The position numbers and the translations under genes are program-made. From Bacteroidales bacterium (lineage in GTDB: Bacteria; Bacteroidota; Bacteroidia; Bacteroidales; UBA932), in NCBI GenBank assembly GCA_017454265.1, contig JAFTDJ010000026.1, positions 1-39,062 of the forward strand: a stretch of 39,062 bases of DNA, in the 5' to 3' direction. Below the pieces are notes generated by a model. The model was not told the DNA's origin and did not search any database. It was given only the letters and a program-made list of their open reading frames with translations. Shown here piece by piece: positions 25,196 through 34,711 of the stretch (its first letter is position 1; each line of letters starts with the position of its first letter).

Positions 25196-28100
25196 ATGAT
25201 GAAGTCCTTGTTCTCCCAGAAGTTAATGCTCTTCGCTTTTCTGCTGCTCAACGCTACCTTCGCAATGGCCCAGCAGCCGGAGATTCGCGGCACTGTTACG
25301 GACGCCTCTACCGGCGAACCGGTTCCCGGCGCCGTCCTGTTCGTGCAGGGCGGTAACGGTGGCACTGCAACCGATGCTTCCGGCAAGTATAAGATTCAGG
25401 CAGGCGGCGACGCGGTGCTTGTGTGTTCCTGTATAGGTTACGTGCAGGTGCAAGTGAACGTTGCCGGCAGGAGCGTAATAGATTTTTCCCTCTCTCCCGA
25501 CGTTGAAATGCTGGAGGAGACTGTTGTCGTAGGTTACGGTACACTCAAGAAATCGCAGCTCGTGGGCAGTGTGGAGCAGGTCTCCGGCGATGTGCTGGAA
25601 GACCGCGTGAATGCCAACGTCTCCCGCACCCTTCAGGGACAAGTTCCCGGACTCAGCATTTTCCAGGTTGACGGCAAGCCTACGCACGGCGGCTCAGTCT
25701 ATATCCGCGGCGGCGCAACCAGTTACACCATGAAGAAGAACATGAACAGCAGCACCATCTCCTCCTACTCCATCGGCCAGGGAGGCAGCGCCCTCATCCT
25801 TATAGACGGCGTGGAAGGGGAGCTCGCTACTGTGAACCCCGAAGACATAGAGTCCGTTTCCGTGCTCAAGGATGCTTCTTCTTCTGCAATCTACGGTTCC
25901 AGGGCTGCCTACGGCGTGATTCTGGTAACCACCAAGAACGCTAAGAGCGACAAGGTTACCGTCAGTTACAACGGCTCGTGGACGCTCAACCGCCGTACTG
26001 TGATGTGGGAAGACAACGTGATTACCGACGGCCTGGAGTACACGGAGACCTTCTATGACTTCTGGCTGGGCCGTACCGCCACCCCCGAAGCGGACGGCCA
26101 GATGCCCACCAAGATGAACACCTACAACATCCCGTCCGACTACCTGGAGCGCTTCCGTGCCCGCCGTGCGGAGGGGAATACGGAGGTGTACGACATGAAC
26201 GGCAAGAACTACCTGTATTATGCCAGCGAGAACTGGCTTGCAAAGTTCTACAAGCGCTCCAACACCACCCAGACGCATTCTGTCAGCGTAAGCGGTGCTT
26301 CACAGAAGATATCTTATTCCCTGTCCGGCCGCTACTATACCCAGGATGGCATATACAAGATTGGTAAAGAAGCCTACAACCAGTACAACCTCCGCTCAAA
26401 AGTGGTCTTGCGTGCCAGGGACTGGCTCACCATTGACAACAACACCTATTTCTATCATACGGATTACATCCAGCCAATCTTTTCCAGGAAGTACGACAAC
26501 GTCGGCAACCAGCTGTGGCAAATTGGTATGCTGGGCTTGCCGGTCATGCCCACCAACAACGAGGACGGCACCTTCACTATAGGTGCTGCCGCCTCCGGTT
26601 ATGAAGCTTTCCTGCAGGGCAATTCGGCGCAGAACAGCTGGACTAATTCCGTGGTCACTACTACCGGAGTCACCATAGAGCCGGTAAAAGACGTGTTCAA
26701 GGTCCGCGGCGACTTCACCTACAAATATACCGCCCGCCATACGCAGCGCTACGTTGCCCCCACCTCCCAGAGCATCCAGCCCGGTGTCGTTACATACTAT
26801 GTTACACAGGCCGACTCCTACAAGCGGGAATACAACTACGAGACCGGCCACATCTCCGCCAATGTGGTGGGCACCTTTACTCCCAGGCTCGGCCCCGACC
26901 ACAAACTCAATGTCGTGGCCGGCTGGAATCTGGAAGACCACCGCTACGATACGGAGACCATCCTGCGCCTCGGTATGATGTACCCCGGAATGACCAGCTT
27001 CGAGCTCTTCAACGGCTCGGAAATTACTCTTGCCCAGTACGACAGCAACTGGCGCACCATAGGTGCCTTCGGCAGGGCCAACTACACTTTCCTGGGACGC
27101 TACATCCTGGAAGGCTCGTTGCGCTACGACCTCAATTCCCGTTTCCCTGCCAAACAGCGCGGAGGCTGGTTCCCGTCTGCTTCTGCCGGCTGGCGAGTGA
27201 GTGAGGAACCTTGGATGAAGGGCGTCAAAGGAGTTATAGACAACCTTAAGATTCGCGGTAACTGGGGTTCCCTGGGCAACGGAGGCGTGAGTCCGTACAC
27301 CTTCCTGGAGACCATGGCGGTGGGCAATTCTTCCGTCATCTTCGACGGAAGCTTTGCCAGCACGGCGGGAATGCCTGCGATAGTGCCCGACAGCCTCACC
27401 TGGGAGAAAATCAAGACCTGGGATGTCGGTCTGGATTTCGATATCCTGCGCAGCCGGCTGTCTTTCTCCGGCGACTACTACGTACGCTACACGGACGAGA
27501 TGTACTCCTCCGGCCCTGAAATCCCCGCGATTCTTGGCGCAGAAACGCCCAAGGGCAATTACGGACAGCTTACCACCAAAGGCTGGGAACTTACCCTTTC
27601 CTGGCGGGACGCTTTCAAGCTTGCCGGCAAAGACTTCACTTACTCCGTAAAGGGCAGCCTCTGGGACAACCGCACCTGGGTTACAAAATTCTACGATGAG
27701 AGCCACAACATATTCGGATTCTACGAGGGCAAGGAACTTGGAGAGCTGTGGGGCTTCCGCACCGACGGTCTGTTCATGAGCAACGAAGAAGCGGCTGCAT
27801 GGTTCCCCGACAGGTACCACAATCTGCTTACTTCCACCGTGCCTTATGCCGGCGACATCAAGTTCCTCGACATAGATGACAACAAGGAAATCACCGCCGG
27901 CGCGGGCACCCTGGAAGATCATGGCGACCTGGAGGTGATAGGTAACATCATGCCCCGGTATCAGTACGGAGTGAACTTTGACTTCCGCTGGAACGGCATA
28001 GGCCTGGGCATTTTCCTGCAGGGTATCGGACATCGCGACTGGTACCCTTCCGAGGGCTCCGGTTTCTTCTGGGGCGGCTATGCCCGTGCATACGATTATG

Positions 28101-28534
28101 CTCTCAAGGACCAGAAAGACGTCGTAATCCTGGACAAGAGTACGTCCAACTGGACGGTTACCAACCCCGGTGCCTACTGGCCCCGCAGGCTGTACGGCGC
28201 TGCCAATGCCGGAAGCGGACTGGGTACCATGAACTCCTACAACGACTACTTCCTCCAAAATGCAGCCTATCTCAGGCTCAAGAATGTCACGCTGGACTAC
28301 ACCTTCCCGTCCAAGCTCACAGAAAAAATCGGAATAGACAAATTACGCGTCTATTTCTCCGGTGAGAACCTGCTTACCTTCTCTCCCATCTTCAAGCATA
28401 CCTCAATGTTCGACCCTGAAGTCATCGGCAAAGGCGATACCGACTTCGGAGGCCAGACCTCTACCACAGCGGGCGACGGATACAGTTATCCTATGCTTAT
28501 GTCCTTTACCTTTGGTATCAACCTCACATTCTAA
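25196..28534 (+). CDS. SusC/RagA family TonB-linked outer-membrane protein
   Basis: An 1112-aa importer for large breakdown products, working with SusD as a lidded barrel. The start is the ATG at 25196 (MMKSLFSQKLMLFAFLLLNATFAMAQ, signal peptide); the frame upstream crosses the -7 box. Order of parts: carboxypeptidase-regulatory-like domain (about 28-105, IRGTVTDASTGEPVPGAV), the SusC motif ETVVVGYGTLKKSQLVGSV, a plug with ILIDGVEGEL and VLKDASSSAIYGSRAAYGVI, and a barrel ending MLMSFTFGINLTF. It is followed at 12 nt by the SusD gene. No STN or FecR-type signalling domain is present, so regulation probably runs through DUF6377. Confidence 0.96.
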   Translation: MMKSLFSQKLMLFAFLLLNATFAMAQQPEIRGTVTDASTGEPVPGAVLFVQGGNGGTATDASGKYKIQAGGDAVLVCSCIGYVQVQVNVAGRSVIDFSLSPDVEMLEETVVVGYGTLKKSQLVGSVEQVSGDVLEDRVNANVSRTLQGQVPGLSIFQVDGKPTHGGSVYIRGGATSYTMKKNMNSSTISSYSIGQGGSALILIDGVEGELATVNPEDIESVSVLKDASSSAIYGSRAAYGVILVTTKNAKSDKVTVSYNGSWTLNRRTVMWEDNVITDGLEYTETFYDFWLGRTATPEADGQMPTKMNTYNIPSDYLERFRARRAEGNTEVYDMNGKNYLYYASENWLAKFYKRSNTTQTHSVSVSGASQKISYSLSGRYYTQDGIYKIGKEAYNQYNLRSKVVLRARDWLTIDNNTYFYHTDYIQPIFSRKYDNVGNQLWQIGMLGLPVMPTNNEDGTFTIGAAASGYEAFLQGNSAQNSWTNSVVTTTGVTIEPVKDVFKVRGDFTYKYTARHTQRYVAPTSQSIQPGVVTYYVTQADSYKREYNYETGHISANVVGTFTPRLGPDHKLNVVAGWNLEDHRYDTETILRLGMMYPGMTSFELFNGSEITLAQYDSNWRTIGAFGRANYTFLGRYILEGSLRYDLNSRFPAKQRGGWFPSASAGWRVSEEPWMKGVKGVIDNLKIRGNWGSLGNGGVSPYTFLETMAVGNSSVIFDGSFASTAGMPAIVPDSLTWEKIKTWDVGLDFDILRSRLSFSGDYYVRYTDEMYSSGPEIPAILGAETPKGNYGQLTTKGWELTLSWRDAFKLAGKDFTYSVKGSLWDNRTWVTKFYDESHNIFGFYEGKELGELWGFRTDGLFMSNEEAAAWFPDRYHNLLTSTVPYAGDIKFLDIDDNKEITAGAGTLEDHGDLEVIGNIMPRYQYGVNFDFRWNGIGLGIFLQGIGHRDWYPSEGSGFFWGGYARAYDYALKDQKDVVILDKSTSNWTVTNPGAYWPRRLYGAANAGSGLGTMNSYNDYFLQNAAYLRLKNVTLDYTFPSKLTEKIGIDKLRVYFSGENLLTFSPIFKHTSMFDPEVIGKGDTDFGGQTSTTAGDGYSYPMLMSFTFGINLTF

Positions 28535-28546
28535 TAAGTTCCGGCT

Positions 28547-30370
28547 ATGAAAAGATACGCTATAATGTTGTTCGCAGTGCTGTTTGCCTGCTCATGCGAG
28601 GATTATCTTGAGAGAACTCCCGCCAACAAATTTGCCGCCGAAACATTCTTTGCATCAGAAGCTGACCTGCAGCTGTATGCCAACGGTCTCATAAACGCGG
28701 CCCTTCCGGGAGCTGCCGACATTGCGCTGGCAGAAGACCGCTACACGGATTTCTGCGGCACCCGCCAGTCAAAAGACTTCTACTGGGGCACATATACGGC
28801 GGCCCAGGCGACGAACTGGACATACAGCACCTGGAGCTTCTCCCGCCGTGTTGCATATATGTTGGAGAATATGCCCCGCTGCAAGGACGTGGTCCCCGAG
28901 GCTGTCTACAACCATTACGAGGGAGTGGGGCGCTTCTGGCGTAGCTGGATGGCTCTCAAGCGCATGAAAACCTTCGGCGAAATATACTTTATAGACAAAG
29001 TGGTCCAGCCGTCTGATTCCCTGATTCTTTACAGCCCCCGCCAGGACAGGGAATACGTATTCCACAGGATTACGGAGGACCTCGTTTTCGCCTGCGAGAA
29101 TTGCCTCAGCGCCGGAGAAGGCATTAACTCCGCCGGAAGGGTATATGTAAACAAATATGTGGCGCTGGCTTTTGCCTCGCATGCATTCCTGTACGAGGGC
29201 ACTTACCGTAAGTACCACAGTACAAATCCTGCTACCGGCAACCCCTGGAACGGCGAGTACGAAAGCTCCGACGAGTTGCTGGCCCTTGCGGAAAAGTATG
29301 CCAAGGAACTTGTGGAAACCGGGGCCTTCAGCCTGAATCCCGACTACCGTTCGCTGTTCGTATCTGCATCCCTGCCCACTGACGAGGTGATCTGGGGCCG
29401 CACTTATTCGAGCGAGCTTAGTACCAACCATGGTGTTACATACAAGTACTGCTCGACTACATCCTCCCTCAGCTATTCCCCCACGAAGGAATACGTAAGG
29501 ATGTTTCTCAAGACCGACGGCACCCCTGCAGAGGCCGCGGTCAGCGTGACCAAGGAGTTCGAGGGCCGCGACAATCGCCTTGCCGCAACCGTCTTGTCTC
29601 CCGGACGGCAATGGAAGCGGCTCAATGGTACCATGGAAGAGCTTCCTCCCAACTGGACCTGGACTTGCGCAGGCTACGAGTGGATCAAGTGGGTGCAGTT
29701 GGAAGAAGAGCCAATGAGCGCCGACAACAAGGCCTACAACTCCATTCCCATCATACGCTACGCCGAAGTCCTGCTCAATTATGCCGAAGCCGCAGCCGAG
29801 CTCGGGCATATGAACCAGACCATCTGGGACCAGACTATAGGCGCTCTGCGCAAACGCGCCGGAGTCAGGAGCATCTACCCGGGAGCTGCCGGGTATGTGG
29901 CCGACACCTGGCTGCGCGAGTATTACACCAAGGATGTGCTGCATCCCTCAAGTCTCTCCGACGTGCTGCTGGAAATACGCCGTGAGCGCGCTACGGAGCT
30001 TACCCTGGAGGGTCAGAGCCGATATGATGACCTTATGCGCTGGTGCCTGGGCGATCTTGTGGAACGCCGCTATAATCACCAGGGCTGGAGGGGCATCTAT
30101 ATCACCAGGGAAGAGGCGGCCGCCGGCTTCAAGTGGGGAAATACGGGCAAAACCTATACGGTTTCTTCCTCAAGGGCTACGAGCGAGACCAACTACAAGA
30201 TTTCCGGTACCGCAAACAGCAACTGGAGTCTCTCGGAAGGCACTTATGGCTACCTCATATACAATTACAAACTGGTGTGGGACGATATGATGTACACTCA
30301 TCCCATACCGCTGAATGCACTTAACGTCAATCCCAACCTCGGCCAGAACGAGGGATGGCAATGGATATAG
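28547..30370 (+). CDS. RagB/SusD family nutrient-uptake lipoprotein
   Basis: A 607-aa surface lipoprotein that binds substrate and caps the SusC barrel. The N-terminus MKRYAIMLFAVLFACSCEDYLER has the SusD-type CEDYLE after the signal (lipid on C17, or possibly C15). Family features seen: AAETFFASEADLQLYANGL; the helical TPR-like core (VGRFWRSWMALKRMKTFGEIYFI); YAEVLLNYAEAAAELG; LRKRAGVRSIYPG; RRERATELTLEGQSRYDDLMRW; and a C-terminal HPIPLNALNVNPNLGQNEGW. It is at 12 nt from SusC and 6 nt from the next lipoprotein, so one operon. Confidence 0.96.
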   Translation: MKRYAIMLFAVLFACSCEDYLERTPANKFAAETFFASEADLQLYANGLINAALPGAADIALAEDRYTDFCGTRQSKDFYWGTYTAAQATNWTYSTWSFSRRVAYMLENMPRCKDVVPEAVYNHYEGVGRFWRSWMALKRMKTFGEIYFIDKVVQPSDSLILYSPRQDREYVFHRITEDLVFACENCLSAGEGINSAGRVYVNKYVALAFASHAFLYEGTYRKYHSTNPATGNPWNGEYESSDELLALAEKYAKELVETGAFSLNPDYRSLFVSASLPTDEVIWGRTYSSELSTNHGVTYKYCSTTSSLSYSPTKEYVRMFLKTDGTPAEAAVSVTKEFEGRDNRLAATVLSPGRQWKRLNGTMEELPPNWTWTCAGYEWIKWVQLEEEPMSADNKAYNSIPIIRYAEVLLNYAEAAAELGHMNQTIWDQTIGALRKRAGVRSIYPGAAGYVADTWLREYYTKDVLHPSSLSDVLLEIRRERATELTLEGQSRYDDLMRWCLGDLVERRYNHQGWRGIYITREEAAAGFKWGNTGKTYTVSSSRATSETNYKISGTANSNWSLSEGTYGYLIYNYKLVWDDMMYTHPIPLNALNVNPNLGQNEGWQWI

Positions 30371-30376
30371 ATAATT

Positions 30377-31978
30377 ATGAAAGTCAAAATTTTACAATGC
30401 TTGTGCGCAGCTTGTGTGGCAGTCTTGCTCGTTGCAGGATGCACAAAGCCCGACGATCCTCAGAAGAAGGATGACGCCATAAGTGTCTCCCCGGACAGGC
30501 TCGACGCTTCCTGGGAAGGTCAGATATTCGATATCCAGGTACAGTCCAACTGCTCCTGGACCATCTCCAAGACCGACGAGGAAGGCAATGCCGTGGATTG
30601 GGTAAAGTGCGACCGCGCCACCGGCAAGGACAACCTGGAGTTCAAAGTGCGCGTGTACAAGAACACCATGACCGACGCCCGCAATGCCACCGTTACGCTC
30701 TCGTCCGGGAACGTGAAAGCGTTCATAGATGTTACCCAGGGGGGCAATCCCAACCCCGATCCCGTGCCTGGTCCCGATCCCGGACCAGGTCCTGACCCGG
30801 GTCCAGGCCCTGACCCGGGTCCGGGACCTGAAGGTGACGAGTTTACGCTTACCTTCGACTTCACCGGCTCTCCCTTCGACGGCTGGCCCACAGCCTCCGG
30901 AGACCACATAGAGGGCGGTATCACCTGCATTTATCCTCTGGGCGGCGTGGATTATCCCTTTATCCTGGCCGATTGCGGCGGAGCCGGCGCATCCCAGATG
31001 TTCTGGGCCGTTGACGGCACCCCTCGCCTTGCCTTCGGAGCACAGTACCGCTACCTGGGACTTCCGCCCATAGAGGGCTACAGGATAGGAGTCGTAAGCT
31101 GCGAGAGCGTGCTTCTGAACGAGAAGTCTGCGTCCATGGCGCCCAAGATTGCAGTAACCGACAGGATTGCCCCTTCTGCCGCAGATGCAAAGGCAATAAC
31201 CGATGACTCTCCTGACATAGTGCCCGGCGGGCAGTTCCAGACCTGGCAGGCAGGCGGCGGAGGGACATACACATATAAGCTCAGCCAGACGGCTTCCAAT
31301 ACTGTTTACTATCTGTATGCGCTGGTGAAGGGCGCTGTTTCCAGTATTGCGATTACTTATTACAAAGATGGTTATACCCCCGACCCGGGTCCCGACCCCA
31401 CCCCCGATCCGGGCCCTGACCCCACCCCCGACCCTACCCCGGATCCTCCGGCAGAGGCCGACGTGGTGCTCAGTTTCGACTTTACCGTAACTCCGTTCGA
31501 AGGCTGGCCCACAGCCGGTAAGTACGAGCATACCGAGGGCGGCATTACGTGCATCTACCCCCTGAATGGAGTGGACTACGCCTTCATCCTGGCCGACTGC
31601 GGAGGCGCCACGGCTGCCCAGATGTTCTGGAATCCCGGCCCGGCATACCTTGCTTTTGGTGCGCAGTACCGCTATCTGGGACTGCCGGCTGTGGCCGGAC
31701 ATAAGCTCGTAAAGGTTTATTGTGAGAATGTAGAGTTCTCATCGCAGGTCCCCAAGGTGTATATAACCAGTGCCATAGCGGCGTCGGCGGCGGACGCCAA
31801 GGCGGTGAACAACGACTCCCCCGAGATTGTGAAGGGCGGAGAATACCAGATTTGGTCTGCCACCGGCGGCGGAAGCTATACCTATACGCTTCCCGAAACT
31901 GCGCCGGATACCGTATACTACATTTACGCCCAGGTAAAGGGCGCGATAAGCAAACTGGAATTGAGTTACGCTAAATGA
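30377..31978 (+). CDS. BACON lipoprotein with two copies of an unrecognised C-terminal domain
   Basis: A 533-aa lipoprotein (LLVAGC, C22). BACON domain about 33-120 (ISVSPDRLDASWEGQIFDI, SNCSWTISKTDEEG). Two copies of a domain of about 170 residues follow (about 154-330 and 361-533), each preceded by a Pro-Gly-Asp linker. Shared features: FDFT..PF.GWPTA, EGGITCIYPL.GVDY.FILADCGGA, QMFW, LAFGAQYRYLGLP, SAADAKA..DDSP.IV.GG..Q.W, and YYLYA.VKGA. The same domain ends the lipoproteins at 34712 and 37092. In SusCD loci, a lipoprotein in this third position is usually a surface glycan-binding protein; that role is inferred. The next gene's ATG overlaps its TGA (ATGA). Confidence 0.8.
   Translation: MKVKILQCLCAACVAVLLVAGCTKPDDPQKKDDAISVSPDRLDASWEGQIFDIQVQSNCSWTISKTDEEGNAVDWVKCDRATGKDNLEFKVRVYKNTMTDARNATVTLSSGNVKAFIDVTQGGNPNPDPVPGPDPGPGPDPGPGPDPGPGPEGDEFTLTFDFTGSPFDGWPTASGDHIEGGITCIYPLGGVDYPFILADCGGAGASQMFWAVDGTPRLAFGAQYRYLGLPPIEGYRIGVVSCESVLLNEKSASMAPKIAVTDRIAPSAADAKAITDDSPDIVPGGQFQTWQAGGGGTYTYKLSQTASNTVYYLYALVKGAVSSIAITYYKDGYTPDPGPDPTPDPGPDPTPDPTPDPPAEADVVLSFDFTVTPFEGWPTAGKYEHTEGGITCIYPLNGVDYAFILADCGGATAAQMFWNPGPAYLAFGAQYRYLGLPAVAGHKLVKVYCENVEFSSQVPKVYITSAIAASAADAKAVNNDSPEIVKGGEYQIWSATGGGSYTYTLPETAPDTVYYIYAQVKGAISKLELSYAK
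30743..30835 (+). repeat. Pro-Asp-Pro-Gly linker repeat 1
   Basis: Tandem degenerate CC(C/T)GA(T/C)CC(C/G)GG(T/A/C) units encode a PGPDPGPGPD-type linker between the BACON domain and the first copy of the C-terminal domain. Such linkers give reach to surface lipoproteins. The repeats make length change by recombination likely. Confidence 0.8.
31375..31450 (+). repeat. Pro-Asp-Pro linker repeat 2
   Basis: Tandem CCCGACCC-type units encode PDPGPDPTPDP between the two copies of the C-terminal domain in the same lipoprotein. The composition parallels linker 1. Confidence 0.8.
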
Positions 31979-33180
31979 AACGTGTGGTTATTGTTTGTGT
32001 TGGTTTTGTCCTCGCAGCTGCCTTCCTGGCAGCCTGCGGGGGCAAAGAAAACCCGTCGGGAGAGACCCTCTCCGTTGATCCCCTGAGAATTGACGCTCCA
32101 AAAGACAAAGGCTCCTACAAGCTGGCAGTGACTTCCAATGCCGCATGGACGGCGAATTTCCAGGATGCCGGCGGCACGGCCCTCTCCTGGGGTGTCCTGG
32201 ACCGCTCAAGCGGCACCGGCGATGCCACCCTTACGCTCCGGCTTTACGAGAATAAGTACAACGTCGCGCGCAGCGGCTCGCTGGTGGTCAAGACTACCGG
32301 TGGAGTCGTTGCCACCGTTTCCGTGGTGCAGGAGGGCGACTCCGGCTCCCAGACGGAGCAGGTCACGGTAAAAATGAGAATAGGTTCCTACAACCTGCGC
32401 GGTAGCTGGCTCACGGAGACCAAGCCGGAAAACGACTGGTCGCTCCGACAAACCAGGCTCGGCCAGTCTATACGCGACTGTGCCTTCGACATAGTCGGCA
32501 TGCAGGAAGTTGGGGCTGACGCCCAGAGCTGGCTCAGCTCCAATTTCTCAGACACCTATACATTCAAATTCTTCAGCCCTTACTCGCAAAACGGAACGGG
32601 AGACAGGAGCCAGGCCGTAGGCTGGCGAACAGACACCTTCACTATGAGTGAGTGGAATTATTTCTGGATGGGAGACACTCCCGGTACCATGAGCCGCAAC
32701 GATACGGGAGCCAGCGGAAACTACAACCGAGGCGGATGCTGTTGTGTGCTGACACATAAGGCAACCGGTCTCAAAATTTTCCTTATGAACACTCACGGCT
32801 GTATGAATTCCGGTCCCAACTGGGATTATGCCCCGCAGTTCGAGAGGATGGAGAAGCAGTACAACCAGATGGGGCTGCCTTCCTTCTTCGTGGGAGATAT
32901 GAATTCAACAGAGTCATCCGAGCCCGGCTCCCCATACATGGTGTACACTTCTTACTGGAAAGACTCCTATAAGGAGGTCCCCGGCGCCAAGCGCTCTGGC
33001 TGTATAGGCACCTTCAACGGCTACTCCGCCCCAACCGGCAAGAACCGCATAGATATGGTGTTCTTCCGCGGAGGCAACCCCACGGTGGCCGATACCTACA
33101 CCTGCAAGAACACCCTGTACGGCGGTCTGTACGCCTCTGACCATTTCCCTGTGTTCGTGGATTTTACCGTTACCAATTAG
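31975..33180 (+). CDS. BACON-EEP fusion lipoprotein (secreted phosphodiesterase)
   Basis: A 401-aa lipoprotein (FLAAC, C21) with a BACON domain (about 31-120) fused by a short linker to an EEP domain (134-401). The active site is complete: GSYNLRG (N140), GMQEV (E178), NTHGCMN, GDMNS (D308, N310), NRIDMVF, and ASDHFPV (D389, H390). The stretch FFSPYSQNGTGDRSQAVGWR and NYNRGGCCCVL are shared with the two EEP sequences downstream, so all three are paralogues. It starts within the previous TGA (ATGA). It is clearly exported, unlike its paralogues, which makes it the reference for how the enzyme normally reaches the surface. Substrate unknown: nucleic acid or a phosphodiester-bearing glycan or lipid. 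Confidence 0.9.
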   Translation: MKRVVIVCVGFVLAAAFLAACGGKENPSGETLSVDPLRIDAPKDKGSYKLAVTSNAAWTANFQDAGGTALSWGVLDRSSGTGDATLTLRLYENKYNVARSGSLVVKTTGGVVATVSVVQEGDSGSQTEQVTVKMRIGSYNLRGSWLTETKPENDWSLRQTRLGQSIRDCAFDIVGMQEVGADAQSWLSSNFSDTYTFKFFSPYSQNGTGDRSQAVGWRTDTFTMSEWNYFWMGDTPGTMSRNDTGASGNYNRGGCCCVLTHKATGLKIFLMNTHGCMNSGPNWDYAPQFERMEKQYNQMGLPSFFVGDMNSTESSEPGSPYMVYTSYWKDSYKEVPGAKRSGCIGTFNGYSAPTGKNRIDMVFFRGGNPTVADTYTCKNTLYGGLYASDHFPVFVDFTVTN

Positions 33181-33189
33181 CATAGACCG

Positions 33190-34560
33190 ATGAGAAGAAC
33201 GTTACTCCTGATAACGGCGTTAGCCCTCTGTTGCGGCACGCTGCAGGCCAAAGACCTGGACCTCAAGAAGTGCGGGGCCCGCGCCGACGGCAAGACAAAA
33301 GTAACCAAAGTGCTGCAGAAGGCCATAGACGATATCTCCGCATCCGGCGGCGGAAGGCTTACAGTCAGCGGCGGCACATTCCTGGTAACGCCGTTCGAGC
33401 TCAAGAGCGGCGTTGAACTACATATCGACGCAGACGCCGTGCTGCTTGCCTCGCCCGACCTTGCCGACTACCCCGAGCGCACCGACGTGCGGCATTACGA
33501 TTCTGCCGCCATGCCGCGCTTCCGCAACGTCTCCCTCATCTATGCCGACGAAGCCCGCGACATTGCCATCACGGGGCGCGGCGTCATAGACTGCAACGGC
33601 ACTTGCTTTACCATGCCTAAAGAGGGTGATGACTGGACCGGCTGGCACTTCGTGCGCACTGTGCCACGCAAGCAGTCTCTCCCGAGGGTGGTGTTTTTTG
33701 CCGGCTGCACCGATGTAACGGTGACAGATGTGACCATGCGCAACCAACCCGCAGGCTGGAGCTACTGGATTCACGACTGCGACCGGGTACACTTTGACAA
33801 CTGCAAGATACTGGCCGACGTGCGTTATCCCAACAACGACGGCATTCACCTCAACTGCAGCCGCGATGTCACGGTCTCCGACTGCATCATAGTTACCGGC
33901 GACGATTCCATCGTGATTCGGGCCAACAGCCGCTCTCTCAATGAAAACAAGGCCTGCGAACGGGTGGTGATAACCAACTGCACCCTTCGAAGCTGGTCTG
34001 CGGCAGTGCGCCTTGCCTGGACAAATGACGGGGTAATCCGGAATTGCGTACTCTCCAACCTGGTCATCCACGATTCCTCCAAGGGCGTGAGCATAGACCT
34101 GCCGGAGTACACTGCCCGCAATCCCCAGGACGCCTCCAACGACTACGGCCGCGAGGCCACGCTCATTGAGAACATTTCGTTCTCCAACATCCTTATGGAC
34201 AAAGTGTTCTATCCTGTTTACGCCCGCATCCATACGAATCCCGAGGTGCTGGTGTCGGCAATACGGAACCTGAGCTTCATCGACATGCAGTGCAAAAGCC
34301 TGTATTACCCTTATCTGCAGGGCCGTAAAGACTGTCCCATAGAAGACGTGGTATTCCGGGGGTGCCGTTTTATGCGACTCACTCCGGACCTGATGCCGGA
34401 CGTCAAACGGCACGGTGCCGTGCCCAAGCGCACTACCGAGCAGTTTGTGCACGTACAGCGGCTCTCATTCGAGGGATGCACCTTCTCCTATACCGGCGAC
34501 TTCGACTTCCGCAACGACTACGATTGGAATGTCGCCGACCAGCGACCCAAAGAACAATAA
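33190..34560 (+). CDS. GH28-like (polygalacturonase family) parallel beta-helix protein
   Basis: A 456-aa exported protein (signal MRRTLLLITALALCCGTLQA). It opens with KKCGARADGKTK...LQKAIDDISASGGGRLTVSGGTF, the usual GH28/pectate-lyase-like start. Conserved acids are NNDGIH (D217) and GDDSIVIR (D238, D239). The next motif, normally GHG, reads as SWSAAVRLAW, and the R-x-K station is weak (SKGVSID), so the catalytic His is not evident. That suggests a divergent specificity or a non-pectin substrate. It lies 9 nt after the BACON-EEP gene in the same operon and is the only recognisable glycoside hydrolase in the locus. Confidence 0.82.
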   Translation: MRRTLLLITALALCCGTLQAKDLDLKKCGARADGKTKVTKVLQKAIDDISASGGGRLTVSGGTFLVTPFELKSGVELHIDADAVLLASPDLADYPERTDVRHYDSAAMPRFRNVSLIYADEARDIAITGRGVIDCNGTCFTMPKEGDDWTGWHFVRTVPRKQSLPRVVFFAGCTDVTVTDVTMRNQPAGWSYWIHDCDRVHFDNCKILADVRYPNNDGIHLNCSRDVTVSDCIIVTGDDSIVIRANSRSLNENKACERVVITNCTLRSWSAAVRLAWTNDGVIRNCVLSNLVIHDSSKGVSIDLPEYTARNPQDASNDYGREATLIENISFSNILMDKVFYPVYARIHTNPEVLVSAIRNLSFIDMQCKSLYYPYLQGRKDCPIEDVVFRGCRFMRLTPDLMPDVKRHGAVPKRTTEQFVHVQRLSFEGCTFSYTGDFDFRNDYDWNVADQRPKEQ

Positions 34561-34576
34561 TCAACACCCGATATTT

Positions 34577-34699
34577 ATGAGAAAAACAAAACGTTACCTG
34601 CGGCCCGAGCTGGCCGAACTGGAGGCCCTCGAGGACTCCCTGATCTGTACCTCATATGAAGGGGTAGACACAGAAGAATGGACCGAAGTTGACTTCTAA
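34577..34699 (+). CDS. Small peptide of the Y-x-x-P-E type (cassette A)
   Basis: A 40-aa reading frame starting MRKTKRYLRPELAELEALE and ending DTEEWTEVDF, with no signal peptide. It lies 16 nt after the GH28-like gene and 12 nt before a fimbrillin-like lipoprotein. A peptide of exactly the same length in the same position of the next cassette aligns without gaps over its last 34 residues, keeping Y7, P10, an acidic residue at 11, E14, the (I/L)(I/V)C-x-S core and a C-terminal E-(E/D)-W-x-E. That conservation is the main reason to call it a gene. Similar short 'KPE' peptides occur in many Bacteroidales from memory; function unknown to me. Confidence 0.7.
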   Translation: MRKTKRYLRPELAELEALEDSLICTSYEGVDTEEWTEVDF

Positions 34700-34711
34700 A
34701 AAATCAGAGTG

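Noticed and set aside
26396-28258. Long open frame (620 codons) on the minus strand
   Set aside because: Antisense to the SusC gene, with no recognisable motif and the same composition artefact.
30743-31450. CRISPR-like or VNTR array
   Set aside because: The repeats are short, degenerate and in frame, and encode Pro/Asp/Gly linkers; there are no spacers.
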